Shown here piece by piece: positions 35,995 to 43,360 of a stretch of 64,000 nt of DNA. This stretch comes from Propionibacteriales bacterium (GTDB taxonomy: Bacteria > Actinomycetota > Actinomycetes > Propionibacteriales > Nocardioidaceae): contig WHTJ01000004.1 in the NCBI GenBank assembly GCA_009377795.1, positions 40,366 to 104,365 on the forward strand, in the 5' to 3' direction. The position numbers and the translations under genes were made by a program. The notes beneath the pieces were generated by a model, which was given only the letters and a program-made list of their open reading frames with translations, was not told where the DNA came from and searched no databases. The number at the start of each line of letters is the position of its first letter. The stretch's first letter is position 1.

Positions 35995-37208
35995 TGGCGG
36001 CCCGGACGAGGACCACCCAGCCCCAACCTCCGGGCGAATGGAGAGGGTCACCACCACAAGACGATGGCCGGCCCACGGGGGGACCGGCCACCACCAGGAA
36101 GTCCGCGACAGACCTCGACAACAAGATCGTAACCGATGGCAGGGACGTCGAGGGTGAGGCGTCGCCGCTCATCAACTTGGCGTATCTGGACGTCCCTACC
36201 CGAGGCGTCGTGCCGAAGGGGATCGTTCCCTACCGGCCGCACAGGAAGACCCGGAAAACCGTCGATCGCATCATCGATCTGTACCGGCGGATGAAGGCAG
36301 CCGACGCGTTGCCGCTGGGTCCTCGCACCGTCGGCTACCGGCTGAAAGAGAACTACGTCGGGGAGTACACCAAGAAGGACTTTCCCGCAGTCGGCAACAT
36401 CGTGAAGCGGCTGGAGCAGGCTGGCGAGATCGAGTGGGAGTGGGTGGCCGACGGCGCGGCCGTGACGTATGAGGCCGATGGCTGGAGCGGTCCTACCGAG
36501 TTCCTCGCCGACGTACCGAGCTTCTATCACCGCGATCGGCGCGAAGGTCAACAGACCGTGGTGGAGATCTACGCAGAGGCCCGGGAGACGCTTTCGCTGA
36601 TTCATCGCCTAGGCACTGAACGCGGTGTCACCGTGTATTCCGGGGGCGGGTCGTGCGGCCCGAACCTTGCCCGCAAGGTAGCCGTCCGAGCGGTTCGCCG
36701 AGCCGTCGAGCGTGGACAGTCCACCCTGATCCTTGGAATCTGCGACTTCGACCAGGCCGGCATCCGCAACGTACTGCGGCCGCACATCGAGCACGTGTCC
36801 GCGTTCCTGTACGGCACCGCAGACAACAAGCAGGTGCTGGCGATCGAAGACGATGCCGGCGCGCTGACCAGGATGGAAGACATCGCGCCCACCGTGTCGT
36901 TCCGACACCTCGGACTCACTCCGGAGATGGCCATCGGTCTCGTCGAGACCGAGCAAGATCGGGAACGGATCGACGGCTACATCGCATCCGGTAGCGACAT
37001 CTGGGATCGGGATCTCGATCTGCTCGAGCACATGCAGAAGATCGAGACCGAGGCGCTCGATCCCGTCGTACTCCGCGATCTCGTTGTCGATGCGATCGAG
37101 GAGATCATCGACACGGAGAAGCTCGCCGCTGTCGTCGAGGAGGAGCGCCAAGAACTCGCCGAGCTGAATTCATGCCTAGGCGAGATTTCGCGGGGGTGGC
37201 GTCGATGA
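35994..37208 (+). CDS. Toprim-like protein of the replication module
   Basis: The 404-residue protein starts at the ATG overlapping the xis stop. The middle reads VTVYSGGGSCGPNLARKVAV followed about 25 residues later by LGICDFDQAGIRNV. This pairing of a glycine-rich turn with a DFD motif resembles the Toprim fold of Spo11/topoisomerase VI A subunits and related nucleases. The N-terminal part has TVGYRLKENYVGEYTKKDFP, similar to a winged helix. Together with the following primase gene it probably forms the replication module. The exact reaction is unknown. Its stop overlaps the primase start (ATGA). Confidence 0.7.
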   Translation: MAARTRTTQPQPPGEWRGSPPQDDGRPTGGPATTRKSATDLDNKIVTDGRDVEGEASPLINLAYLDVPTRGVVPKGIVPYRPHRKTRKTVDRIIDLYRRMKAADALPLGPRTVGYRLKENYVGEYTKKDFPAVGNIVKRLEQAGEIEWEWVADGAAVTYEADGWSGPTEFLADVPSFYHRDRREGQQTVVEIYAEARETLSLIHRLGTERGVTVYSGGGSCGPNLARKVAVRAVRRAVERGQSTLILGICDFDQAGIRNVLRPHIEHVSAFLYGTADNKQVLAIEDDAGALTRMEDIAPTVSFRHLGLTPEMAIGLVETEQDRERIDGYIASGSDIWDRDLDLLEHMQKIETEALDPVVLRDLVVDAIEEIIDTEKLAAVVEEERQELAELNSCLGEISRGWRR

Positions 37209-39478
37209 CCGCCCTCGACATCGCCCTGACCTACGCGGCGATGGGCCTGCACGTGTTCCCGTGCAAGGAGTACGGCCCGCCCGGTGTCATCAAGACCCCG
37301 TACACCCACAACGGGCTGAACGACTCGACCACTGACCCCGACGTCATCCGCGGCTGGTGGGAACGCTGGCCGGACGCTCTTATCGGCGTGGACTGCGGTC
37401 GGTCCGGTCTGATCGTCGTTGACCTGGACGTCAAGGACGGCAAGGACGGGCCCGGCAACTGGAGCAAGTTCCTCAACGGTCGCGAGCTGCCGGCGACGTT
37501 CAACGTCCGGACCCCGTCCGGTGGCTGGCACGGCTGGTACCGCGACGGCGGCACGGCGTACAAGACCTGCGCCGACGAGGTCGCCGAAGGTGTGGACGTG
37601 CGCGCCGTCGGCGGCTACGTGTTGGCACCCGGGTCGACCGGATACACCTGGCACGCCGAGGTGCCGCTGTCGGTGGACGACATCCCGGTGATGCCGACCG
37701 GCATCCTCCCCGAGCGCAACGGCGCCCGCTTCACCGGCCATTGGCAAAACCTCGATCGAGATGCGCTGGACTCGCGTGACCTGGCCGCGCTGGAGGCCCT
37801 TGAGAACCTCGGCGGCCATGGAGCCTTCCAGGCCGGTGAGTACGTCGCCGTCACCCGCCCCGGCAAGACCGCCGGCGCGTCGGTGTCCATCGGCCACATC
37901 GGCCCGGGCCTGGTGAAGGTGTTCACCCCCAACTGGCCGCCGCTGAGCGAGGGTGCGGTGTACGACGCTGACCAGCTGGCGGCCCTCGCCAACGGTGGTC
38001 GGGTCGGGCCGGTCGTGCTCGAGAGCGACAACGAACTGTCACGGCGGGTACGACTCACCCCGGCATCCTCGATCAAGCCGCGACCGGTTCGGTGGCTGTG
38101 GGATACCGCATCGGTGGATGCGGCTCCCCGCGATCGGCAAGGCCGCTTCCCCGAAGGGTCGCTAGTCCTCGCCGTTGGCCGGGCCGGTCTGGGCAAGTCA
38201 CAGTTCGCGGTGTGGATGACAGCCAGGATCACCGCTGGCACCCTTCCCGGTGCGCTGTGGGGCAAGCCTCGGGCCGTGGTCTATGCGGCCAGCGAGGACA
38301 GCTGGTCGATGACGATCGTTCCCCGGCTGATCGCCGCCGGCGCAGACCTGGATCTCGTCTTCCGGGTTGATGTCGAGGCCGACGATGACCCACACGCCCG
38401 GCTCACGCTGCCCAAGGACACCTCGCTGCTCGAGCGTGCGTTGGAGTCCCACAGCGTCGTCCTGGTCGTACTAGACCCGCTACTGTCCCTCATCGACGGC
38501 ACCATCAACGACTACCGGGCTCGCGAGGTACGCGAGGCCCTTGAGCCGCTGGTGGCCGTCGCCGACCGTACCCGCGCGACCTTCCTCGGGCTCGCGCACT
38601 TCACCAAAGCGTCCGGCTCCGACCCGCTGCTCCTGATCTCCGGCTCCGGTGCGTTCGGTCAGCTCATCCGGGCCGGTGTCGGCTTCGCTCGCGACGAAGA
38701 CGCCGAGGATCCGGCATACGTGCTGTCGACGATCAAGAACAACGTAGGCCGCGAGGATCTCCCCTCACTGGCGTATGTGATCCAGCCATGCCCGGTCGAT
38801 ACCCCGGACGGTCCGACATGGGTGTCCCGGCTGGAGTTCACCGGCGAGGAGTCCGAACGATCGGTTCGGGATCTGCTCAGGGACAACGGCAGCCCAGAGG
38901 AGAAGACGGAGCGCAACGCGGCACAGGAGTGGCTCGACGAGTACCTGAAGGCGGCCGGTGGTAGTGCCCTCGCCGCCGAAGTGCTCGCGTCCGCCCGAAA
39001 GGCCGGACTCTCTGAGCAGCGGATCACCAAAGCTCGGATGGCGATCAAGGCAAAGTCCGAACGGACAGGGTTCGGCAAGGACGCGTTCTACACATGGATT
39101 CGCATGGATTCCATGGATTCCCGTACAGAGAAACCCCGAATCCATGGAATCCATGGGGAATCCATGGGCGGATCAGAAAGTGAGGAGCAATGGCAGTTGT
39201 CCACCTCGAGGGGCTCTGGGGATACCCCCAACCTCGATCTAAGCCAGCATGCGGAACCTACCGAGGGCGGTTCGTCACAGACGATCGAAGCCTTGTCACC
39301 TGCCGACACTGCCTCGCCCGGTTCGGGGAGAACGTGTTCGAGCGGCGGGTCTCTTGGGCGATCGAACAGTCCGCCTGACACCAAACCCTGCAGCTGCGGA
39401 TGTGATCGACAAATCCCTCGACACCACGTGCTCGCCGAGGAATGCGCCCGCCGGATCCGTGAGGAGGCGCAGTCATGA
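37205..39478 (+). CDS. Bifunctional DNA primase/polymerase with RecA-like ATPase domain
   Basis: The N-terminal 200 residues form a prim-pol domain: GLHVFPCKEYG, the metal-binding LIVVDLDVKDGKDG, TPSGGWHGWY and RAVGGYVLAPGS. A RepA/AAA_25-type ATPase follows, with Walker A VGRAGLGKSQFAVW near residue 325 and Walker B VVLVVLDPLLSLIDG near residue 420. The winged-helix-like ALAAEVLASARKAGLSEQRI lies near 590. Such proteins prime and unwind at the origin of phage satellites and plasmids. The 757-residue gene contains an iteron-like cluster near its 3' end. Start and stop overlap its neighbours by four bases. Confidence 0.9.
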   Translation: MTALDIALTYAAMGLHVFPCKEYGPPGVIKTPYTHNGLNDSTTDPDVIRGWWERWPDALIGVDCGRSGLIVVDLDVKDGKDGPGNWSKFLNGRELPATFNVRTPSGGWHGWYRDGGTAYKTCADEVAEGVDVRAVGGYVLAPGSTGYTWHAEVPLSVDDIPVMPTGILPERNGARFTGHWQNLDRDALDSRDLAALEALENLGGHGAFQAGEYVAVTRPGKTAGASVSIGHIGPGLVKVFTPNWPPLSEGAVYDADQLAALANGGRVGPVVLESDNELSRRVRLTPASSIKPRPVRWLWDTASVDAAPRDRQGRFPEGSLVLAVGRAGLGKSQFAVWMTARITAGTLPGALWGKPRAVVYAASEDSWSMTIVPRLIAAGADLDLVFRVDVEADDDPHARLTLPKDTSLLERALESHSVVLVVLDPLLSLIDGTINDYRAREVREALEPLVAVADRTRATFLGLAHFTKASGSDPLLLISGSGAFGQLIRAGVGFARDEDAEDPAYVLSTIKNNVGREDLPSLAYVIQPCPVDTPDGPTWVSRLEFTGEESERSVRDLLRDNGSPEEKTERNAAQEWLDEYLKAAGGSALAAEVLASARKAGLSEQRITKARMAIKAKSERTGFGKDAFYTWIRMDSMDSRTEKPRIHGIHGESMGGSESEEQWQLSTSRGSGDTPNLDLSQHAEPTEGGSSQTIEALSPADTASPGSGRTCSSGGSLGRSNSPPDTKPCSCGCDRQIPRHHVLAEECARRIREEAQS
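39094..39167. repeat. Iteron-like cluster: three forward and three inverted copies
   Basis: ATGGATTC occurs at 39094, 39104 and 39113, and its inverse within GAATCCATGG at 39138, 39147 and 39158. Copies are 9-11 bp apart, about one helical turn, and the two triplets face each other across a 17-bp centre. The cluster is within the primase gene, where the protein reads MDSMDS and IHGIHG. Confidence 0.8.
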
Positions 39479-39612
39479 GACCCGAAACCAGACCAGACCC
39501 GCGCTGCTGCCGACACTGCGGGCGGCCCGAGAGCAACTGCGACAACAGCAAGATGTTCCGCTCGACTCCGTGCTGCAGCTCGTGCGACCACGACAACGAG
39601 GAGACGACATGA
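39475..39612 (+). CDS. Very small Cys-rich protein
   Basis: A 45-codon gene whose ATG overlaps the primase stop and whose stop overlaps the next ATG. It reads MRPETRPDPRCCRHCGRPES and later CCSSCDHDN, giving a CCxxC...CCxxC pair that could bind zinc. It is too short for a confident family. Confidence 0.7.
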   Translation: MRPETRPDPRCCRHCGRPESNCDNSKMFRSTPCCSSCDHDNEETT

Positions 39613-39944
39613 CCACGACCACCCACACACTCACCGGCCGCGCCAGCAAGCTCAACGGTGCCGGCGCATACACCGCAGCCTGCAGATGCGGGTGGACCTC
39701 ACCGCGACGAGTCACCGCACAGAAGGCGTATGCCGACGTCGACGAGCACGTGAGTGACGCCAACGACCCATGTCCCGGTCCCGACTGCAACGGCTGCCCC
39801 CGTCACCTACCTCATCTCGATGCCACCGGCGAACCCATCCTTCACTCGGACTTCGACCCGCATGACCGCGAGGTCGTCTTCTACGGCTTCATACCCGATG
39901 GCCGCTCGCTGTGGGTAGACGCGGACACCGAGGAGAACCAGTGA
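39609..39944 (+). CDS. Unrecognised 111-residue element protein
   Basis: It begins MTTTTHTLTGRASKLNGAGA and contains YTAACRCGWTSPRR and CPGPDCNGCPRH, with five Cys that suggest metal binding, followed by an acidic tail. The N-terminal part resembles the small rhodanese-unrelated CxCGW proteins that are common in actinobacteriophages; no function is known. Both ends overlap neighbours by four bases. Confidence 0.75.
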   Translation: MTTTTHTLTGRASKLNGAGAYTAACRCGWTSPRRVTAQKAYADVDEHVSDANDPCPGPDCNGCPRHLPHLDATGEPILHSDFDPHDREVVFYGFIPDGRSLWVDADTEENQ

Positions 39945-40093
39945 GCAAGCGTCAACGTCACAACGGCATCCCGATCGACACGGTGGCGATCGCGCGGAGC
40001 AAGCGACGCATGGCGCAGCGGGACCGACGAAGTGTCAATGCCATTGGCAGTTCCCCACCATCGCCGAGACGAAAGCCGAGAGTCAGGAGGTAG
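39941..40093 (+). CDS. Small basic element protein
   Basis: The 50-residue product starts at a GTG overlapping the preceding stop: MSKRQRHNGIPIDTVAIARS followed by Lys/Arg/Ser-rich sequence ending RRKPRVRR. It is strongly basic and could bind nucleic acid. Coupling on its 5' side supports that it is translated. Confidence 0.6.
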   Translation: MSKRQRHNGIPIDTVAIARSKRRMAQRDRRSVNAIGSSPPSPRRKPRVRR

Positions 40094-40098
40094 GAACC

Positions 40099-40215
40099 AT
40101 GGCCGAGAACATCGCTGTAATCGTCATGCTCGCCGCGTGGGCGGCCGGAGGGGTTGGCATGGCCGTCTGGTGTGTTAGGCGCTCACGTGCCGACGTCGAG
40201 CCGGAGGACACGTGA
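40099..40215 (+). CDS. Very small membrane protein of the element
   Basis: The 38-residue product MAENIAVIVMLAAWAAGGVG, then MAVWCVRRSRADVEPEDT, is one membrane helix with a charged tail. AGGAGG at 40085-40090 is well placed, and the stop overlaps the start GTG of the HNH gene. Holin-like or membrane-targeting roles are possible but unproven. Confidence 0.6.
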   Translation: MAENIAVIVMLAAWAAGGVGMAVWCVRRSRADVEPEDT

Positions 40216-40499
40216 CCTCGGTCCCCGGCCACGCGAATCGCTACGGCCGAGAACACCGGGCCCTACGACGCGGACTCGTCACCGAGTACGAGGCCCAAGG
40301 CCGCGGCTGGGCATGCAGCTTGTGCGGCGAAGCGATGTACGACATGCCGCGTCTGCTCGACCTCGCCCACGCACCCGGCAGCCTGAGCCATGCTGGCCTG
40401 GCACACCGGAGGTGTAACCGTGGCGACGCCGCCAAGCTGGGAAACGTCAGCCGCACCGGCAAGATCGACCCGGCTCCCACACCGAGGACACGATGGTGA
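40212..40499 (+). CDS. HNH-like endonuclease
   Basis: The 95-residue protein has a zinc-anchored HNH core: WACSLCGEAMYDM with the first Cys pair (residues 35 and 38), LLDLAHAPGS with the first catalytic-type His, and GLAHRRCNRGDA with the final His-Cys-Asn. Phages place such genes next to the terminase genes, where HNH proteins help packaging cleavage. Here it precedes the small-terminase-like gene. The usual DH pair is replaced by LAHA, so activity needs testing. Confidence 0.82.
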   Translation: MTSVPGHANRYGREHRALRRGLVTEYEAQGRGWACSLCGEAMYDMPRLLDLAHAPGSLSHAGLAHRRCNRGDAAKLGNVSRTGKIDPAPTPRTRW

Positions 40500-40602
40500 T
40501 CACGCTCCCTCGCGCGCGCGAGACTCCGCTGTCCGAGTCGTCCGTTTTTTCCGGCGAAAGGTCCGAATTTTATCTTGGCCACCGTGGCCTCTCCGTCCCC
40601 GA

Positions 40603-40619
40603 GTACCCCAGGGGGGTAC
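40603..40619. promoter_or_regulatory. Inverted repeat upstream of the small helical gene
   Basis: GTACCCC-AGG-GGGGTAC is a perfect 7-bp inverted repeat about 30 bp upstream of the GTG at 40649. It may be an operator or a short leader hairpin; the 149-bp gap is otherwise notable only for a run of six T at 40545-40550. Confidence 0.4.
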
Positions 40620-40648
40620 ACTGGGAGTGACGGTAAGGAGGCCCTCTC

Positions 40649-40957
40649 GTGGCCAGAAATCGCCAGCTGCGGCCAGCCGACGCCTTGCTCGTCCCCGCCG
40701 TTCAAGAGTCCGTCAAGGCGCTCAAGCTCGGCCCCGAGGACTCCGCCGCGGTCGCGCTGGCCTTGGACCTGGCGCGCTCGCTCGACGAGATGGGCGGCGA
40801 GTTGCACACCAAGATGCTCGCGCAGACCTCCGGCCAACTACTGCGCGTCCTCGAGCACCTGCACGACCGGTCTACGGCTGTGCCGGGGCCGCAGCGGATG
40901 TCTGAGCTTGACCGACTGCGGGAGGCGCGGGCCGCTGTCGACGCCCGGCGCCGCTGA
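40649..40957 (+). CDS. Small helical protein, possibly a small terminase subunit
   Basis: The 102-residue protein (start GTG with AAGGAGG seven bases upstream) reads MARNRQLRPADALLVPAVQE and is almost wholly alpha-helical with acidic residues. Its position between an HNH gene and a capsid gene is where small terminase subunits stand in phages and satellites. I could not recognise the family from sequence, so that name is inference. Confidence 0.6.
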   Translation: MARNRQLRPADALLVPAVQESVKALKLGPEDSAAVALALDLARSLDEMGGELHTKMLAQTSGQLLRVLEHLHDRSTAVPGPQRMSELDRLREARAAVDARRR

Positions 40958-40986
40958 CCGATCTCCGACACGCCCCAACCGCTTCC

Positions 40987-41027
40987 TATACTCCTACCGG
41001 GTAGGTGTATACGCTGGTGTGTACACC
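40987..41027. promoter_or_regulatory. Operator-like palindromes before the capsid gene
   Basis: TATACTCCTACC (40987-40998) and GGTAGGTGTATA (41000-41011) form a 25-bp palindrome with one mismatch per arm. A second inverted repeat, GGTGT-GT-ACACC (41016-41027), follows, and GGTGTATAC/GGTGTGTAC form a direct repeat at 12-bp spacing. They lie 18-58 bp before the ATG of a gene whose product has a ribbon-helix-helix domain, the usual target arrangement for autoregulation. Confidence 0.65.
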
Positions 41028-41044
41028 GACTTTGAGGAGTTGAG

Positions 41045-42175
41045 ATGCCACCGGAGAGCACGCCGCACACGGTGAGGATGGACGATTCGCAGGCTCGCGC
41101 CATCGCGGAGTACATGCGCTCGACCGGCAAGACCCGGTCGGAGGCGATCCGCGAGGCGGTCGAGCGCATGTTCGCCGGCGCGGCCGATTACTGGGACCAC
41201 GCCGCGGACGAGGCCAACCGTCTCGCAGGCTGCCCGTACACCTTCGACGGCCATGGTCCGAGCATGCTGGCCGACATCCGCGACCGCGCCCACGACTCGG
41301 AGGCGGCGAGCCGGCTGGAGCAGTTCCAGCGTGCGCAGTCCGACGGGCGCACCGTGTCGTTCGCGACGGTCACGACCGACAACGCCAGCGAGGTCATCCC
41401 GCCGGGGTATCGGACCGATCGGACGATCACGCCGACAGCGACGCCGCTGACGGACATGGCCCGGCAGGCGCCGATCAGCGACGGGTCGCCGTTCGTCGTG
41501 CCGGGCACGATCAGCGTCGCCGATTCGGCGCAGGAGGGCACCGAGGGTACGGCGGCCGGTGACTCGACGTTCACCGCTGCCGGCGAGACGGTCACACCGG
41601 CGACCTGCGTCGGCCGTTTCCCGCTCACCCGCGAGCTGCTCGACGGGTCCTCGCCGCAGGCCGACCAGCTGGCCATCGCGGCGGCGGCCGTCGACTACGC
41701 CGCCGAGGTCGAGCGCCGGCTGTACGCCGAGCTGAACGGCACCGACGGTCAGGGCGGCACGATCACCGGCGACAAGGTGCCGAGCGGCGCGTCGGTGTAC
41801 GAGGCGGCTACCGCCACCGATGCGCCGGGCGCGGTGCGTGAGCTGGCGGCCCGGTTCGTTCACCGTGCCGCCGCCGCCCCGCAAGGTCTGGCGGTATCCG
41901 AGGAGTTGGCGGTCGCGATCGACGACCTCGACATGACCCGGCCGTTCCTACGCGACCTGACCATCACCGGATCGCCGTCGATGCTCGACGCCGCGGCGAC
42001 CGATGGCGATGCGCTGGCACTGGCACCGGAGGCGGCGTGGGTGTGGTCGACACCGAAGCTCGAGTTGCGGTTCGGGGAGAAGCGCGGCCCGGAGATCATC
42101 GAGCTCGCGCTGTTCGGCTACGTCGCCGTCAAGGTGATCCGCCCGGCCGGCCTGTCGTCCGTCCGGCTCGCATAG
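41045..42175 (+). CDS. HK97-type major capsid protein with an N-terminal ribbon-helix-helix domain
   Basis: From about residue 100 on, the 376-residue protein follows the HK97 capsid pattern: PFVVPGTISVADSAQEGTEG, RFPLTRELLDGSSPQADQLA, VERRLYAELNGTDGQGGTIT, then GLAVSEELAVAIDDLDMTRP and FGYVAVKVIRPAGL at the end. Residues 8-42 (TVRMDDSQARAIAEYMRSTG, KTRSEAIREAVERMF) match a CopG/Arc ribbon-helix-helix DNA-binding domain, which is not part of ordinary capsid proteins. Palindromes directly upstream suggest it may repress its own gene or contact element DNA. GAGGAG precedes the ATG by five bases. No protease or portal gene accompanies it. Confidence 0.8.
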   Translation: MPPESTPHTVRMDDSQARAIAEYMRSTGKTRSEAIREAVERMFAGAADYWDHAADEANRLAGCPYTFDGHGPSMLADIRDRAHDSEAASRLEQFQRAQSDGRTVSFATVTTDNASEVIPPGYRTDRTITPTATPLTDMARQAPISDGSPFVVPGTISVADSAQEGTEGTAAGDSTFTAAGETVTPATCVGRFPLTRELLDGSSPQADQLAIAAAAVDYAAEVERRLYAELNGTDGQGGTITGDKVPSGASVYEAATATDAPGAVRELAARFVHRAAAAPQGLAVSEELAVAIDDLDMTRPFLRDLTITGSPSMLDAAATDGDALALAPEAAWVWSTPKLELRFGEKRGPEIIELALFGYVAVKVIRPAGLSSVRLA

Positions 42176-42187
42176 GAGAGGTGTCGT

Positions 42188-42445
42188 GTGATGCTGTCCC
42201 GTCGGCGCCGCCGCGAGCCCGTCGAGGTTGCGGCCGGTTGGCCTAGGTGCCGGCTGTGCGGTAAACGGCTGAACCCTGATCGGCCGCTGGTCGAGGAGGT
42301 CGACGCGTGGACGAGGGAGACCTCGCGCGCGTGCCTGGACTGCTACAGCAAGAGCGGCACGATAGTCATGTTCCACGACTCGAACTCGGTCCCGTTCGAA
42401 TCTCGTCGTGTGGCTGGCGGGACCGGAGCGGCGCCGGCCGGATAG
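42188..42445 (+). CDS. Small zinc-ribbon protein downstream of the capsid gene
   Basis: The 85-residue product has CRLCGKRLNPDRPLVEEVDA and RACLDCYSKSG, two Cys pairs typical of a zinc ribbon. The stop of the capsid gene lies 13 bases upstream, and AGGAG overlaps it. A GTG at 42188 or an ATG at 42191 could be the start. Function is unknown. Confidence 0.65.
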   Translation: MMLSRRRRREPVEVAAGWPRCRLCGKRLNPDRPLVEEVDAWTRETSRACLDCYSKSGTIVMFHDSNSVPFESRRVAGGTGAAPAG

Positions 42446-42497
42446 CGGGGTCTTTCCTCCTGGTGTCTACCCGCTCAAGGACCCGGCCAGCGCCAAC

Positions 42498-42534
42498 AGC
42501 AGCGCCCCCCGACTAGTCACCGGGGGGCGCTGCT
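42498..42534 (+). terminator. Terminator of the rightward capsid operon
   Basis: AGCAGCGCCCCCC (42498-42510) and GGGGGGCGCTGCT (42522-42534) form a perfect 13-bp GC-rich stem with an 11-nt loop, about 50 bp after the last rightward gene. No T-run follows, which is common for actinobacterial terminators. Confidence 0.8.
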
Positions 42535-42680
42535 TGTGGGGGGTGGTGGGTCAGAACTGTGACCACTCCGAGGAACTAGACTCCGAACGGACGGGGGCAG
42601 CCTCCGGCGTCGTATGGGGTCTACACACCAGTTACGGCAGGCGCCGGGGGCTGCTCGTGGTTTTCGCTTGCAGCAAACAG

Positions 42681-42721
42681 AACGGCGACCCCGGTAACAT
42701 GATGTTACCGGGGTCGCCGTT
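42681..42721. terminator. 41-bp perfect palindrome, bidirectional terminator
   Basis: The arms 42681-42700 and 42702-42721 are exact inverse copies of 20 bp with a single central base (ACGGCGACCCCGG...CCGGGGTCGCCGT). It stands between the end of the rightward operon and the stop of the leftward gene at 42738. The 146 bp between it and the first terminator contains no gene. Confidence 0.75.
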
Positions 42722-42737
42722 GTTGGGTGGTGGGGGG

Positions 42738-42986
42738 TCAGTGTACGAGATGCATCTCCTTCCGCCGCCGCCCCGCTTCGCAGTCGGCGCGATAGGCCTC
42801 GACACTCACCCCGCGGGCCGCCGCCAGCTTGCACTCCAGCGAGTACGCCCCGGTCTTGAGCGCCGCCAATTTTGCAGCAAGCTCGATCTCGCGCCGGCGT
42901 TTCCGTTCGCGGTTATGCCGCCACCGGAAGTACGGGGAGGCGATGTCGTAGCCGATGCTGAGGAAGTACTCGCCAACAGCGTTCAC
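42738..42986 (-). CDS. Small basic element protein, second gene of a coupled pair
   Basis: The 82-residue product starts at a GTG that overlaps the stop of the gene before it (GTGA). It begins VNAVGEYFLSIGYDIASPYF and has the strongly basic RWRHNRERKRRREIELAAKL. A longer frame exists to 43100 but the overlap makes the GTG convincing. Family is unrecognised. Confidence 0.65.
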   Translation of the reverse strand: MNAVGEYFLSIGYDIASPYFRWRHNRERKRRREIELAAKLAALKTGAYSLECKLAAARGVSVEAYRADCEAGRRRKEMHLVH

Positions 42987-43231
42987 GACTCCCGCCCCTC
43001 GGTGAGAATCACGGCATCCAGCACGGCCGACGGCAAGGCCGCGACCGCCCCCCAAGTGGCAGGGTCCACGCCGTGCTTGCTGGAGCAGATGTAGATGCAA
43101 GTCAGCAGACTCACCGCACGATCGGCGATCGGCTGCGGCACTTGCCGCAGGTGGATGGCGATGAGATTGTCGATTGCTTGTCTGGCGAGCCGACTGGTCG
43201 CCGTGGAGTTGTCGTTAGGCTTGTTGCCCAT
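42983..43231 (-). CDS. Small element protein, first gene of a coupled pair
   Basis: The 82-residue product MGNKPNDNSTATSRLARQAI continues DNLIAIHLRQVPQPIADRAV and is neutral to slightly basic, helical, with four Cys/His and no known motif. GGAGG at 43241-43245 precedes the ATG. It is oriented against the other rightward genes and lies next to attR, a typical cargo position in phage satellites. Confidence 0.65.
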   Translation of the reverse strand: MGNKPNDNSTATSRLARQAIDNLIAIHLRQVPQPIADRAVSLLTCIYICSSKHGVDPATWGAVAALPSAVLDAVILTEGRES

Positions 43232-43263
43232 GGGATCGGACCTCCGGTTAGGTCTGGTTCCTA

Positions 43264-43298
43264 GGCCCTGTCGAGAGTTTGCACCTCTCGGCGGGGCC
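43264..43298. promoter_or_regulatory. Hairpin in the leader of the coupled pair
   Basis: GGCCCTGTCGAGAG (43264-43277) pairs with CTCTCGGCGGGGCC (43285-43298) around TTTGCAC; the two non-Watson-Crick positions are G-U in RNA. It lies 33 bp upstream of the gene at 43231 on its coding strand and could be a leader attenuator, an operator or a boundary terminator. Confidence 0.5.
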
Positions 43299-43360
43299 GC
43301 CTTGTTGTGAGCCTCACGGTACGCCGGACCTGATACCTGCGTCTAGACTCGGATCGGTTA

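Noticed and set aside
40522..40550. Intrinsic terminator with a T6 run behind the HNH gene
   Set aside because: The GACTC/GAGTC stem has only five base pairs and is five bases away from the T-run, so it is too weak to call.
41045..42175. Encapsulin nanocompartment instead of a phage capsid
   Set aside because: No cargo enzyme gene lies beside it, and the surrounding integrase, primase and HNH genes are those of a phage satellite.
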